Shown here: one piece after another, positions 24,454 through 33,523 of the stretch
Layout: each line of letters opens with the position of its first letter
How positions within the stretch are numbered: the first letter of the stretch is position 1
NCBI RefSeq assembly: GCF_003001675.1
Contig: NZ_PVYW01000005.1
Span: 186,001-250,000, forward strand
Direction of reading: 5' to 3'
DNA: 64,000 nt
Source: Cohnella sp. SGD-V74
Lineage (GTDB): Bacteria > Bacillota > Bacilli > Paenibacillales > Paenibacillaceae
The notes under the pieces: model-generated
Seen by the model: only the letters and a program-made list of their open reading frames with translations
What the model was told of the DNA's origin: nothing
Database searches by the model: none
Program-made: the position numbers and the translations under genes

Positions 24454-26127
24454 GTGAAAAAGACATCTAGCACCATCATAGCGGCAGCACTTGCAGTCGG
24501 GTTGTTGGCAGGTTGTTCGTCCGGGCAGGAGGAGGGACCGGCGGCGTCCCCGGCGCAACCGTCGTCTTCCGGAGCGGAGTCGGCGGGAGAGCCTAACGCC
24601 TTCGGCTGGATCAAGCCCGCGCAGACGACGGTCATCGACTTCTACCAGGCGGATCGGGATAATCCGGACAAGGTAGCCAGAGATACGGTTCGACTGCACG
24701 ATTATTTGCTGAACAACTTCAACGTGGACCTGAAGAAAACCGTATACGACGTCGATCCGAAGGAACGGCTCAATCTGATGCTCGCATCCGGCGAGTATCC
24801 GGAAGTCATCGCCGCCATGGACGACGATACGGTGGACAAGTGGAAAGCCCAGCGCAAGATCATCGACCTGACCCCGTACGTGGATCAGTACGGTCAGAAC
24901 ATCAAGAAAGCGCTCGGCGACAAGTACAAGACGTACTTGGACGAGGACGGCAAGCTGTGGGGGCTGCCCCGCGGCTGGGGCTATCTTCCGGGACCCGACT
25001 TTACGGCCCATATCCGCATGGATTGGTACGAAGAGATGGGATCGCCGAAGATCGAAACGCCGGAGGACTATTACGAGGTGCTGAAGCAGATGGTCGCCGC
25101 CCATCCGACGAACGCCCAGGGCGAGAAAGTGTACGCGCTGTCCTGGAACGACCAGGTCAACATCAACAACGTGATGGGCATCTGGGGACTGAAGGACGGC
25201 TACAAGGAGGACGCGGATCACAATCTCGTCCACTGGCTCAACACTTCCGAAGGCTTGGAGGCGGCCCGTTTCTACAACAAGATCTACCGCGACGGCCTGC
25301 TCGATCCGGATCTGTTCATCAACAAATTCGACGACTGGAAAACGAAGTTCGCCAACGAAAGAATCGTCGGCCATATCGGATCGTGGTGGCATTCGTGGAA
25401 CGCCGGTCACGAGATTTGGCGGAACTCGGTGCCGGATTACCAGGAGGACATGCGCTACGTTCAGATCGCAATCAAAGCGGCGGGTGCGGAGAATGCGTAT
25501 TTGTCGCCGAAGGATGCCAGAGGATGGAACTACACGGTACTGACCGACAAAGCGAAGAATCCGGAAGCGATTATCAAATTCCTCGATTTCACGATGTCTC
25601 CGATCGGAACGCGTCTGCTCGGCTGGGGAGTTCCGAATGAAGAGGACTCGCTCTGGAATTACGAAGGAGACGACAAGTGGAGCTTTAACGAGGCGCAGAA
25701 GACTGCGCTGCTGGACGGCACGTTTGATTACGAGAAATCCGACCAGCTCGGCGGCAACCGCTTCTGGCTCGTCCACGGTCAAGGCTTGCTGGAAGACGAC
25801 AACAAGAGCACGGCCTGGTACGACCAGAACTTTGTCGATGAAGACAAATGGAAGAAGCTCATGTACGACAATACGAAGGACACGGTCTATGACAATACCG
25901 CTCGCCGGGTCGTCTTCTCCGTCGACAATCCGTACACGCTCGTCAACCAGCAGATCGAAGACCTCGTGAAGAACGGCTTCGCGCAAGCGGTCACCCGCAA
26001 GACGGAGGACGAATTCGTGAGCACGTTTAACGAGCTGAGGGACAAAGCGAACAAGCTGGGCTTGCAGGACCTGGAGAAATACAGAACCGAAGAGTACAAG
26101 AAACAATTGGAAATCCTGAATCAATAG
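24454..26127 (+). CDS. Extracellular solute-binding lipoprotein of sugar importer 2
   Basis: A 557-residue lipoprotein starting at GTG (GAGGGGAG upstream). The signal peptide MKKTSSTIIAAALAVGLLAG is followed directly by the lipidated Cys21 (lipobox LLAGC) and a Ser/Pro/Glu-rich linker. The body is the long cluster-B sugar-binding fold (LipO/YtcQ-like), rich in Trp and acidic residues as in oligosaccharide binders. Two permease genes and a glycosidase-like gene follow. A strong hairpin sits between it and the permeases, which may stabilise the more abundant binding-protein mRNA. Confidence 0.9.
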   Translation: MKKTSSTIIAAALAVGLLAGCSSGQEEGPAASPAQPSSSGAESAGEPNAFGWIKPAQTTVIDFYQADRDNPDKVARDTVRLHDYLLNNFNVDLKKTVYDVDPKERLNLMLASGEYPEVIAAMDDDTVDKWKAQRKIIDLTPYVDQYGQNIKKALGDKYKTYLDEDGKLWGLPRGWGYLPGPDFTAHIRMDWYEEMGSPKIETPEDYYEVLKQMVAAHPTNAQGEKVYALSWNDQVNINNVMGIWGLKDGYKEDADHNLVHWLNTSEGLEAARFYNKIYRDGLLDPDLFINKFDDWKTKFANERIVGHIGSWWHSWNAGHEIWRNSVPDYQEDMRYVQIAIKAAGAENAYLSPKDARGWNYTVLTDKAKNPEAIIKFLDFTMSPIGTRLLGWGVPNEEDSLWNYEGDDKWSFNEAQKTALLDGTFDYEKSDQLGGNRFWLVHGQGLLEDDNKSTAWYDQNFVDEDKWKKLMYDNTKDTVYDNTARRVVFSVDNPYTLVNQQIEDLVKNGFAQAVTRKTEDEFVSTFNELRDKANKLGLQDLEKYRTEEYKKQLEILNQ

Positions 26128-26138
26128 GCCGTCCGAAA

Positions 26139-26178
26139 CGAAGAGGAAGGGTGCCTGAACCGCGCCGCTTCCTCTTCG
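26139..26178 (+). terminator. Intercistronic hairpin between binding-protein and permease genes
   Basis: A perfect 11-bp stem (CGAAGAGGAAG with CTTCCTCTTCG) with an 18-base loop and no T-run. Such hairpins protect or attenuate between abundant binding-protein and scarcer permease messages, so partial termination or mRNA stabilisation is likelier than full termination. Confidence 0.55.
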
Positions 26179-26209
26179 CTTCGTTAAAGGCCGTAGGAGG
26201 CAACTTGGC

Positions 26210-27118
26210 ATGAACACTTGGCGACGGCGGATCGCGAAGGAACGGCAAATCTGGATCATGACCGTGCCCATGATCGTCTGGGTGCTCGTCTTTTCCTATT
26301 ATCCGATGTACGGCATGATTATCGCTTTCCAGAACTACGTGCCGGGCAATTCTTTTTTCTCGGGGGATTGGGTGGGCTTTGCGCACTTCGAGCGGTTTTT
26401 CAACTCTCCCGATTTCGGCACAATCATGAGGAATACGTTTGCGATCAGCGGATTGAACATCTTGTTCGGCCTGCCGGCCCCGCTCATTCTCGCGCTGCTG
26501 CTTAACGAGCTGAAGAACAAAGCGTTCAAGCGGTTTACCCAGACGCTTTCCTATATTCCCTATTTCATCTCGTGGGTCGTCGTGGCCAGCATTCTGTTCA
26601 CGCTGCTCGGCAGCGACGGCCTGCTCAACAAGCTGCTGATCGACTTCGGTTTCATTCGCGAGCCGATCTCCTTCCTTGGGGAAGGCAAATACTTTTGGAG
26701 CATTTTGACGACCTCGAACGTCTGGAAGGACGTCGGCTTCAACTCGATCATTTACTTGTCCGCCCTGGCCAGCATCGACCGCGAGCAGATCGAGGCGGGC
26801 AAGGTGGACGGCATCGGCCGGTTCGGCACCGTCTGGCATATCTACTTGCCGGGCATTCGGACGACGATCATTTTGCTGTGGATTCTCGGCCTCGGCGGCA
26901 TCTTGAACGCCGGCTTCGAGCAGCAGCTGCTGATCGGCTCGCCGACGACGGCGGAATATTCCGAAGTCATCGACACTTACGTCTACAAGTACGGCGTTCA
27001 GCTCGGCTACTATTCGTTCGCAGCCGCCGTCAATTTGATGAAAGCCGTCGTCAGCGTACTGCTTGTCATCGGCATGAACCGGATCGCCAAAAAGTTTTTC
27101 GATACTTCGATCTTGTAA
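26210..27118 (+). CDS. Carbohydrate ABC transporter permease, LplB type, importer 2
   Basis: A 302-residue, six-helix CUT1 permease. The EAA loop reads IEAGKVDGIGRFGTVWHIYL near residues 194-213. The N-terminal YYPMYGMIIAFQNYVPG segment is characteristic of the LplB group. A GGAGG site lies eight bases before the ATG. It is the first of two permeases and again no ATPase is encoded, so a shared MsmX-like ATPase is assumed. Confidence 0.92.
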   Translation: MNTWRRRIAKERQIWIMTVPMIVWVLVFSYYPMYGMIIAFQNYVPGNSFFSGDWVGFAHFERFFNSPDFGTIMRNTFAISGLNILFGLPAPLILALLLNELKNKAFKRFTQTLSYIPYFISWVVVASILFTLLGSDGLLNKLLIDFGFIREPISFLGEGKYFWSILTTSNVWKDVGFNSIIYLSALASIDREQIEAGKVDGIGRFGTVWHIYLPGIRTTIILLWILGLGGILNAGFEQQLLIGSPTTAEYSEVIDTYVYKYGVQLGYYSFAAAVNLMKAVVSVLLVIGMNRIAKKFFDTSIL

Positions 27119-27131
27119 GGAGGGAACGAGA

Positions 27132-28025
27132 ATGCGCGACTATTTGAAACCAACGCTCGGCAGCCGGGTATTCGATACGGCCAACGTCGTCTTTATGCTC
27201 GTCTTCTGCGCGCTCATGATCTATCCGTTCCTGAATTTGCTCGCCATCTCTCTGAACGACGGCGTCGACGCGGCGCGCGGCGGCATCTATCTGTTCCCGC
27301 GCAAGCTTTCTTTTTCCGCTTACGAGCTGCTGTTCCAGAACAAGAAAATGCTGAACGGCTTCATGTGGTCGATTCTCCGCGTCGTCGTCGGCACGGTCGC
27401 CTGCCTGCTCGCGACGGGGCTGCTGGCGTATCTGGTGAACATCCGCCATTTTTCCGGAAGGAAGTTTATGCGGATTTTGTTTTTCATTACAATGTACTTC
27501 AACGGGGGCTTCTTCCCGGTGTATCTGCTCATCGTTAATCTCGGCTTGACCAACAGCTTCCACGTGTATTGGCTGCCGGCCTTATTCAACGTGTACTTCA
27601 TGCTGCTCATCTCCTCGTACATCCAGAACCAGCCGGACGCGCTGTTCGAATCGGCCAGAATCGACGGAGCCGGCGAGTTCCGCATTTACTGGAAAATCGT
27701 CATTCCGATCTGCGTGCCCGTATTCGCGGCGGTATCCGTCTATTTGGCGGTATCGCACTGGAATTCGTGGTTCGACGTCGTGCTGTACAATCCGAGCGGC
27801 AAGTTCGATACGCTTCAAGTGTATTTGCGGCGGCTGCTGCTCGAGATGGAAGGCCTGCAGCAAATTCGCGATCAGCAGGTGTTGTACAACCGGTACCGGG
27901 ACTTGTCCCCGCTGACGCTGAGGGCGGCGACGACGATCGTCGTGACGGTGCCGATCCTGCTCGTGTACCCGTTCGTGCAAAAGTATTTTATCGGCGGCAT
28001 TATGCTGGGGTCGGTCAAAGGATAA
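27132..28025 (+). CDS. Carbohydrate ABC transporter permease, LplC/YtcP type, importer 2
   Basis: A 297-residue, six-helix CUT1 permease. The EAA loop is FESARIDGAGEFRIYWKIVI near residues 176-195, and the conserved tail is FVQKYFIGGIMLGSVKG. An AAGGAGGGA site precedes the ATG 13 bases after its partner. It forms the membrane channel with that subunit. Confidence 0.93.
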   Translation: MRDYLKPTLGSRVFDTANVVFMLVFCALMIYPFLNLLAISLNDGVDAARGGIYLFPRKLSFSAYELLFQNKKMLNGFMWSILRVVVGTVACLLATGLLAYLVNIRHFSGRKFMRILFFITMYFNGGFFPVYLLIVNLGLTNSFHVYWLPALFNVYFMLLISSYIQNQPDALFESARIDGAGEFRIYWKIVIPICVPVFAAVSVYLAVSHWNSWFDVVLYNPSGKFDTLQVYLRRLLLEMEGLQQIRDQQVLYNRYRDLSPLTLRAATTIVVTVPILLVYPFVQKYFIGGIMLGSVKG

Positions 28026-28039
28026 GGGAGGTACGCTTA

Positions 28040-29416
28040 ATGATGAAGAACGAACGGTTGAACGTAGGGGAGGCGGAGTTTGCCTCTTCCGAGCCGAAGC
28101 TGGACGCGGGCTTCCGCTGGGCGAAGGCGCAGGCGCTCGCATACGCGCACAGCGGACTCGATCCTGTCGGCTTATGGTACGAGGCGGCGCTGCCCGGCCG
28201 CAACGCCTTCTGCATGAGAGACGTCGCGCATCACAGCGCAGGCGCCTCCGTGCTGGGCTTGTCCGCCCATACGCGCAATATGCTGCTGCGCTTTGCCGAG
28301 AACATCGCCGAATCGCGGGATTGGTGCACCTACTGGGAGATCACGGGCGACAACGAGCCCGCGCCGGTCGACTATACCGACGATGCCGACTTCTGGTACA
28401 ACCTGCCCGCGAACTTCGACCTGGTGGACGCCTGCTACCGGCAGTGGCTGTGGACGGGGGACACCGATTACGTGCGGCATCCGGCGTTTGCGAGTTTCTA
28501 CCGGCGCACGTTCGAGGACTACATTCGAACGTGGGACAAGGACGGCGACGGCGTGCCGGAGCATTGGCCGGAATACGGCAGGCGAGGCATCGCTTCGTAC
28601 AACGAAGACGGTCTGCAGCCGCTTGTCGGCGGCGATCTGGTCGCGGCCCAATTCGCCGGCAGCCGGGCATACGCGAAGCTGCTCGCCGAAGCCGGGGACG
28701 CGGCGGGAGCGGCCCGTTACGAAGCGGAGGCCGAGCGGTTGCGGACACTGTACGAGAGCGGATGGTGGGACGAAGAGCGGGGCGCTTTCTTCGGAGCTTT
28801 GCTGCACGGGGGAACGTTCTACGACCGTTATTATGCCGAGGGCAACTATTTGCCTCTGTATTTCGGCATCGTGAAGGACCCGCGCAAGCTGCGCGGTGCC
28901 TTGGCCGAAGTCGCACGGCACGGCGCGGCCATCGTCGAAGCGAAGACGTACATGCCCGATTTGTACTATCGCAGCGGGGATCGGGACAACGCCTATCGCG
29001 AGCTGCTGGAGCTGGTCGATCCCGCGCTGAAGAGAAGAGAGTACCCGGAGGTATCCTTCTGCGTCGTCGGAGCGATCGCCTCCGGTCTGATGGGCCTGTC
29101 CGCCGACGGTCGTTCTACGGTATCGTCGCTCGGCCAGCTGCCGGACGAGCTGGCGCATGCCAGCCTGCGCCGCGTTCCGGTGCTGAACCGGGTACTCGAT
29201 CTGGAGCACGTCGGAGGACGAGAATCCAGGCTGACGCTGCGCGGCGGCGAGCCGGTGGAGTGGAAGGCAGGCTTCAGTGGACGGCATGACGCGCTTCTGC
29301 ACGACGGCGTTCCCGTTCCGGTCAGCATCGAGACATCACCGGACGGCGCCGTAACGACCTATGCGCTCATTCGGGTCGAAGCGGGACGGACTCATTCCGT
29401 TCGGGTGGGGGAATAG
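28040..29416 (+). CDS. Six-hairpin (alpha/alpha-barrel) glycosidase-like enzyme
   Basis: A 458-residue cytoplasmic protein (no signal peptide). Repeated pairs of helices with aromatic and acidic surfaces fit an (alpha/alpha)6 barrel: NAFCMRDVAHHSAGA near residue 55, WCTYWEITGDNEPAP near 95, and DKDGDGVPEHWPEYG near 170. A smaller C-terminal beta region follows. Asp and Glu in these segments are candidate catalytic residues. The family number cannot be assigned by eye. ATG 28040 with GGGAGG upstream is the real start. As the last gene of importer 2 it probably trims the imported oligosaccharide. Confidence 0.7.
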   Translation: MMKNERLNVGEAEFASSEPKLDAGFRWAKAQALAYAHSGLDPVGLWYEAALPGRNAFCMRDVAHHSAGASVLGLSAHTRNMLLRFAENIAESRDWCTYWEITGDNEPAPVDYTDDADFWYNLPANFDLVDACYRQWLWTGDTDYVRHPAFASFYRRTFEDYIRTWDKDGDGVPEHWPEYGRRGIASYNEDGLQPLVGGDLVAAQFAGSRAYAKLLAEAGDAAGAARYEAEAERLRTLYESGWWDEERGAFFGALLHGGTFYDRYYAEGNYLPLYFGIVKDPRKLRGALAEVARHGAAIVEAKTYMPDLYYRSGDRDNAYRELLELVDPALKRREYPEVSFCVVGAIASGLMGLSADGRSTVSSLGQLPDELAHASLRRVPVLNRVLDLEHVGGRESRLTLRGGEPVEWKAGFSGRHDALLHDGVPVPVSIETSPDGAVTTYALIRVEAGRTHSVRVGE

Positions 29417-29440
29417 TAGAGACGCAAATCATTCTTTCGT

Positions 29441-29484
29441 GAACAGGTCAATCGGAATGCAGCATTCCGGTTGGCCTGTTCTTT
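29441..29484 (+). terminator. Rho-independent terminator of the importer 2 operon
   Basis: A 20-bp stem with two wobble pairs (GAACAGGTCAATCGGAATGC with GCATTCCGGTTGGCCTGTTC), loop of about three bases, then TTT. It marks the end of the importer 2 transcript. Confidence 0.85.
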
Positions 29485-29525
29485 AGAATATAAGGGACGG
29501 CTAAATTTCGTTATTCACGAAAAAA

Positions 29526-30005
29526 TCAGATAACCGATAAAATCTGATTCTTGTGATGAATGTCATGTTCAATAAATTCATGAATGATGTAGAGCAACGA
29601 GTACGGAGTACCTGTATGAGGGCAATTCTCTACGCCGTTGGCAGTCACATGCTTGGCGGTAACGTCTGGCTCTGTCAGCAGTATCTCAATCAACTGAAGA
29701 CGAGTTTGCTTGAATTCGTCGAGCATGCTTTCTTTAGAAACGCCCGAACGAGCATATTCGTAAGCTTTTTGGTTGAACGAATCGAAATCTGGAAAGACCA
29801 TTCCTTCGCCATTTTTAATTGCCGGGATAATCGTATTGGTGAGGTAATGATCCCAATTTTGAAGATGCGAAATGATTTCCGCGACTGTTGCTTTCCCTTC
29901 AGCGATTGGAGTTAACCAAATGTTATCGTCCAAATCCCGCAATGTATCCGTCCATTCTATAAATTCGTTATACCGATGAATCGTCTCTTTGCCTAAGCTA
30001 ATCAT
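29526..30005 (-). CDS. DinB-family four-helix protein
   Basis: A 159-residue member of the DinB/YfiT superfamily. The metal-site histidines are visible as HLQNWDH near residue 45 and IIHEFIEHDIHHKNQIL at the C-terminus. The start at 30005 (MISLGKETIH) has GGAGG eight bases upstream; a start 33 bases earlier lacks one. The gene is visibly more AT-rich than its neighbours, which hints at recent acquisition. DinB proteins are often thiol transferases or damage-induced proteins of unknown substrate. Confidence 0.85.
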   Translation of the reverse strand: MISLGKETIHRYNEFIEWTDTLRDLDDNIWLTPIAEGKATVAEIISHLQNWDHYLTNTIIPAIKNGEGMVFPDFDSFNQKAYEYARSGVSKESMLDEFKQTRLQLIEILLTEPDVTAKHVTANGVENCPHTGTPYSLLYIIHEFIEHDIHHKNQILSVI

Positions 30006-30274
30006 ATCGGAAACCTCCATGTTTTTAAGATTAAACACGAACTAATGTTCCTATTTTATTTTGTATTCTCCCAGAAAGCAACAATATTTAAGAAAACAGC
30101 GTTTGAAAAAAACGAGATTTTGAGGATGAGGGAAGGGATAGCGGCAAAAGGCACAGAGAATGAAGGAGAGAGAGAACGAACTGATCGAAAGAGCGTCATG
30201 CAGGTGAATGGTGGGGTTATCGCAGTTTTTTTGCCAACCAATCCAACCAACGGGTACTCGCCTATGAATCGCTT

Positions 30275-30283
30275 TGCTATAAT
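30275..30283 (+). promoter_or_regulatory. Extended -10 promoter of the GNAT gene
   Basis: TGCTATAAT is an ideal extended -10 (TGn plus TATAAT), 37 bases before the TTG start. The 315-base gap (30006-30320) around it is AT-rich and otherwise holds only the divergent leader regions; I see no gene in it. Confidence 0.65.
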
Positions 30284-30320
30284 AGTATGCATGTCCAATG
30301 TTTGGAAGGAGGGGGCTTTG

Positions 30321-30836
30321 TTGTCGAGAGAGATTTCGGTACGGCGGCTGCATACAATAGAAGAAACGCGGCTGTTGGACGAGCGCTTTGCGCGGAACTA
30401 TGCCTGGTATAAGCCGGGGAATTATTTTGCGCAGTGTCTGGAAGAGAACCGGGAAGGCGGCCGGGTGACGCTGATGGCGTTTCTGGGAGAGGAGTTGGCC
30501 GGATGCTGTCACTTGCTCTACAGATCCTACTATCCCTATTTCCGTGAAAACGGGATTCCGGAAATTAACGATCTGAACGTGTTCCCCGACATGCGGGGCA
30601 AGGGAATCGCGGGAGCGCTGCTGGACGAGCTGGAGGAGATTGCGGCGCGAACGTCCAAGAGCGTCGGTCTCGGCGTAGGGCTCTATGCCGATTACGGAAA
30701 CGCTCAGCGCCTCTACGGCAAGCGCGGTTACGTGATGGACGGCAGAGGGCTGGTGTACGCCAACGAAGCCGTTCGGCCGGGTCAGACGGTGACTGTGGAC
30801 GACGATTTGCTGTTGTATTTGACTAAAGAGTTGTAG
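30321..30836 (+). CDS. GNAT-family N-acetyltransferase
   Basis: A 171-residue acetyltransferase. The acetyl-CoA motif A is INDLNVFPDMRGKGIAGALLDEL near residues 75-97, with the R/Q-x-x-G-x-G/A signature RGKGIAG. The later GLGVGLYADYGNAQRLYGKRGY strand-helix (GNAQRLYGKRGY) is motif B. The start is TTG behind AAGGAGGGGG; a second TTG lies just before it. The acceptor is unknown. An extended -10 promoter drives it. Confidence 0.85.
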   Translation: MSREISVRRLHTIEETRLLDERFARNYAWYKPGNYFAQCLEENREGGRVTLMAFLGEELAGCCHLLYRSYYPYFRENGIPEINDLNVFPDMRGKGIAGALLDELEEIAARTSKSVGLGVGLYADYGNAQRLYGKRGYVMDGRGLVYANEAVRPGQTVTVDDDLLLYLTKEL

Positions 30837-30892
30837 GCAAAAAGCTAGAGCCGAGGGAAGACGATTACCGGATTCGGAGTTGATCTGAGCGA

Positions 30893-31684
30893 ATGGAACA
30901 ACAGCTGCTGATCGTATTCGCGATGACGATGATTATACACGCTGCCGAGACGTTGTCCTACTCGATCCGATTGGCCGGCGTGAGGCTGAACAAGATCGCC
31001 GTCGCTTTGTCGTTGACCGGCATTATCGTGCTCGTATCCCGGACGGCGAACCTCGTACAGGCGCCGCTGACCGCGAAATTCGTAGATTTCGCGAGAGACC
31101 ACGTTTCGTTCGATCTGCTGCATTATTTACGCGTCATTTTGTTGGCTTCGTCCGTCGGCACTCTCATCGCGATCGTTCTTTTTCCGAGCTTTGTCGGCCT
31201 GTTCGCCATTATCATCCGTAGATTGGAAGTGACCGGCTCGATTCCGAAGCTCATCTCCAGCGTAACGCTCGGCCAGCTGCGCAACACCAAGCGCTACTTG
31301 CGGGCGCCGCGGCTGCGGATCAGCCAGTACCGGTATTTGGGCATATCCAAGAAGTTCATTTTGCTCAATATGGTCGTCACCTCCTTCTACACCGTCGGAG
31401 TTCTCGCTTCGCTCTACGCCGCCCATCTTCTGCCGCAGTTCAGCACGACCGCGTCGCAGGCTTCGGGCATCATCAACGGGATCGCGACCATTTTGCTCAC
31501 CGTATTCATCGACCCTCAGCTCGGCTTGATCACGGACAAAGCGTTAACCGACTCGCAGCGGCGGGAGCAGCTCGGCAAAATTTACGTACTGATGATGACG
31601 ACCCGGTTTTTCGGCACGATGCTCGCCCAGTTGGTGCTCGTTCCGGCGGCTTATTTTATCGGCATGGTGGTCAAATGGATTTGA
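30893..31684 (+). CDS. amj: Lipid II flippase of the Amj (YdaH) family
   Basis: A 263-residue membrane protein with about six helices. The N-terminus (FAMTMIIHAAETLSYSIRLA), the SLTGIIVLVSRTANLVQAP stretch and the FIDPQLGLITDKALT loop match Amj, the alternative to MurJ that flips peptidoglycan precursor lipid II across the membrane in Bacillus. Length equals that of B. subtilis Amj. In B. subtilis, Amj is induced under envelope stress; no SigM-type promoter was identified here. The ribosome-binding site is weak, suggesting low expression. Confidence 0.9.
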   Translation: MEQQLLIVFAMTMIIHAAETLSYSIRLAGVRLNKIAVALSLTGIIVLVSRTANLVQAPLTAKFVDFARDHVSFDLLHYLRVILLASSVGTLIAIVLFPSFVGLFAIIIRRLEVTGSIPKLISSVTLGQLRNTKRYLRAPRLRISQYRYLGISKKFILLNMVVTSFYTVGVLASLYAAHLLPQFSTTASQASGIINGIATILLTVFIDPQLGLITDKALTDSQRREQLGKIYVLMMTTRFFGTMLAQLVLVPAAYFIGMVVKWI

Positions 31685-31720
31685 GGTTGCCGATCGCCAA
31701 ATTACAGGAGGAATAGAAGA

Positions 31721-32260
31721 ATGGACGATATTCGTTTTCCGCTCGGACGTTTCGAGCCGATTGACGATCAGACCGGTGCCGGACGCCGCGCTCTGATCGC
31801 AGAAATTCCCGGGCTTGCGAACCGGCTTCGCGAGCTGATCGTCGGCCTGCCGCCGGAGCGGCTGCTCGTTCCTTACCGGGAAGGAGGATGGACGATCGCG
31901 CAGATCGTTCATCATCTGGCGGACAACGACATGAACGCTTATCTTCGCTTCAAGCGGGCGCTAACGGAAGAAGAGCCGCTGGCCAGCTCGTATCGCGAGG
32001 ATCTATGGGCGGAATTGCCGGATTACGCCGCATTGCCGCCCGAGCATTCGCTGCTGCTTCTGGAGACGCTGCATGCCCGATTCGCCGCGCTGCTGACCGA
32101 ATTGGAGCCTGCGGCTTTCGAGCGCAAGCTGCGCACGCAGGCGCTGGGAAGCGTGACGCTGGATATTGCCCTGCAGCGGTTCGTCTGGCACAATCGGCAT
32201 CATCGCGCGCAGATCGAATCGTTCCTGGGAAGGGAGGCTAGCGGGCATGTTCGCGTTTGA
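31721..32260 (+). CDS. bstA: Putative bacillithiol S-transferase (YfiT/BstA-type DinB protein)
   Basis: A 179-residue DinB-superfamily protein. The N-terminal IRFPLGRFEP and EGGWTIAQIVHHLADNDMN are signature segments of the YfiT/BstA group, and WHNRHHRAQIE near the C-terminus supplies two more metal-ligand histidines. B. subtilis YfiT has been proposed to be a bacillithiol transferase that conjugates electrophiles. An AGGAGG site precedes the ATG. Its end overlaps the next GNAT gene by 14 bases, so the two are co-translated. Confidence 0.85.
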   Translation: MDDIRFPLGRFEPIDDQTGAGRRALIAEIPGLANRLRELIVGLPPERLLVPYREGGWTIAQIVHHLADNDMNAYLRFKRALTEEEPLASSYREDLWAELPDYAALPPEHSLLLLETLHARFAALLTELEPAAFERKLRTQALGSVTLDIALQRFVWHNRHHRAQIESFLGREASGHVRV

Positions 32261-32825
32261 AGCTATGGAAGGCGAGCGGGTGAAGCTGGTTCCGCTGTCT
32301 CTGGATCATGTTCGGCCGTTGTTCGATTGCTCCCGCGATCCGGCGATCTGGGACGCCTATCCGATTCGCATCGAGCGTATCGAGCAGATGGAGCAGTTCG
32401 TCCGGAAAGCGCTGGACGGGCGAGACCGCGGCGAGCAGTATCCTTACGCGGTGTATGACAAGACGCTTGGCGCTTATGTCGGCTCGACGCGATATCTCCG
32501 TATCGCAGAGGAGCATCGCAACCTGAACATCGGCTCTACCTGGTACAGTTCGGAGGTGTGGCGCACGAGAGTGAACACCGAGACGAAATATTTGCTGCTG
32601 CGCCATGCGTTCGAGGGTATCCTGGCCGTGCGGGTGGAGATCATCACGAGCACCGACAATATCCGCTCGCAGCGCGCGATCGAGAGATTGGGAGCCGTCC
32701 GGGAAGGTATTTTGCGCAAAAAGTATTACGGGCTCGATTACGTCTTCTATAGCATTGTCGCAGAAGAATGGCCCGTCGTTAAAACGAGACTGGAAGGGTA
32801 TCTTGCGACGCAGCTGAGGCTTTGA
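32247..32825 (+). CDS. RimJ/RimL-type GNAT acetyltransferase
   Basis: A 192-residue GNAT protein of the RimJ/RimL ribosomal-protein acetyltransferase group. The N-terminus GERVKLVPLSLDHV, the middle IGSTWYSSEVWRTRVNTETKYLLLRHAFE (in parts GSTWYSSEVWRTRVNTE) and the late TDNIRSQRAIERLGAVREGILRKK (IRSQRAIERLGAVREG) match the family closely. I take ATG 32247, with GGGAGG upstream, in a 14-base overlap with the BstA-type gene. The target could be a ribosomal protein or a small molecule. Confidence 0.88.
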   Translation: MFAFEAMEGERVKLVPLSLDHVRPLFDCSRDPAIWDAYPIRIERIEQMEQFVRKALDGRDRGEQYPYAVYDKTLGAYVGSTRYLRIAEEHRNLNIGSTWYSSEVWRTRVNTETKYLLLRHAFEGILAVRVEIITSTDNIRSQRAIERLGAVREGILRKKYYGLDYVFYSIVAEEWPVVKTRLEGYLATQLRL

Positions 32826-32855
32826 GATTACCGTGCGCGGGAGGAGGATAGCGTC

Positions 32856-33353
32856 ATGCGTATTGTGAAGCTATGCGGTTTTATGTTGGCGATTGCGCTG
32901 CTGATCCGGCCCGCTGCGGTTTCGGCCGATTGGGCATACCCGTTCGTCGTGTATTCCGGCAGCATATACGTCGTGACCGATACGGTCGTCGAGCCGGAGA
33001 GGATCGGCAATCTCCTCGGCAAAGTTACCCGTTATTCGGATCGAGAAGGGACGTATAGCGGCAATTTCTCCAATGCGTTTCCGAAGGGAACGCGCTGCTA
33101 TGCGATCGAAGGAATGAGCGAGAAGCAGGGGATTGCCGTTCGGACGGAAGATGGCCGATATGTGCTCTCCGAGTACGGGGGAAAGTACGGGGGAAGTTTG
33201 TATGCAAGCGAAGGAATGAGCGAGGAGCAGGAGAGTGGGGGAGAGTACGAGGAAAGCTTGTCCGACAGATTAGGGGGGCTGAAGGGCTGGCTGCTCGGGG
33301 CTGCAGCCGTCGTCTTCGCTGTCATTGGATACAGGCATCGCAGGCATCGGTGA
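32856..33353 (+). CDS. Secreted, membrane-anchored protein of unknown function
   Basis: A 165-residue protein with a signal peptide (MRIVKLCGFMLAIALLIRPA, likely cut after VSA), a small extracellular domain of about 70 residues, and two near-repeats around AIEGMSEKQG and ASEGMSEEQE. An acidic Gly/Glu stretch precedes a C-terminal membrane helix (GWLLGAAAVVFAVIGY) with a basic HRRHR tail. This topology is that of a wall-facing anchored protein. The IGKxxGKVTRYSD-type core recurs in Bacillales hypothetical proteins. I cannot assign a function. Confidence 0.7.
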   Translation: MRIVKLCGFMLAIALLIRPAAVSADWAYPFVVYSGSIYVVTDTVVEPERIGNLLGKVTRYSDREGTYSGNFSNAFPKGTRCYAIEGMSEKQGIAVRTEDGRYVLSEYGGKYGGSLYASEGMSEEQESGGEYEESLSDRLGGLKGWLLGAAAVVFAVIGYRHRRHR

Positions 33354-33385
33354 TTTTTGTCCAACAAAACTGTCCTTTTTGTCCA

Positions 33386-33444
33386 TTGCGCGAACAGAAG
33401 CAACATTCTATCATAGATGCAGGCGTAATTGAGAATCAATATCA
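33386..33444 (+). promoter_or_regulatory. Promoter and Fur box of the ferredoxin/flavodoxin reductase gene
   Basis: TTGCGC (33386), a 17-base spacer and TATCAT (33409) make a plausible promoter. Just downstream, TGAGAATCAATATCA (33430-33444) matches the Fur 7-1-7 consensus TGATAATNATTATCA at 12 of 14 fixed positions, placed near the start of transcription where Fur would block initiation when iron is plentiful. Confidence 0.65.
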
Positions 33445-33523
33445 ATTGTGAAGGCCTGCATCGAACGAAGACGATTTGTGCGTTCGCGGCTGGCCGGACA
33501 TCGGCGGGAGGACACGCGAGAAC

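Noticed and set aside
28172..29302. Long ORFs on both strands overlapping the glycosidase-like gene
   Set aside because: High GC content at third positions creates open shadow frames. Their products are Arg-rich with no domain, while the main frame has family features and coupling to the operon.
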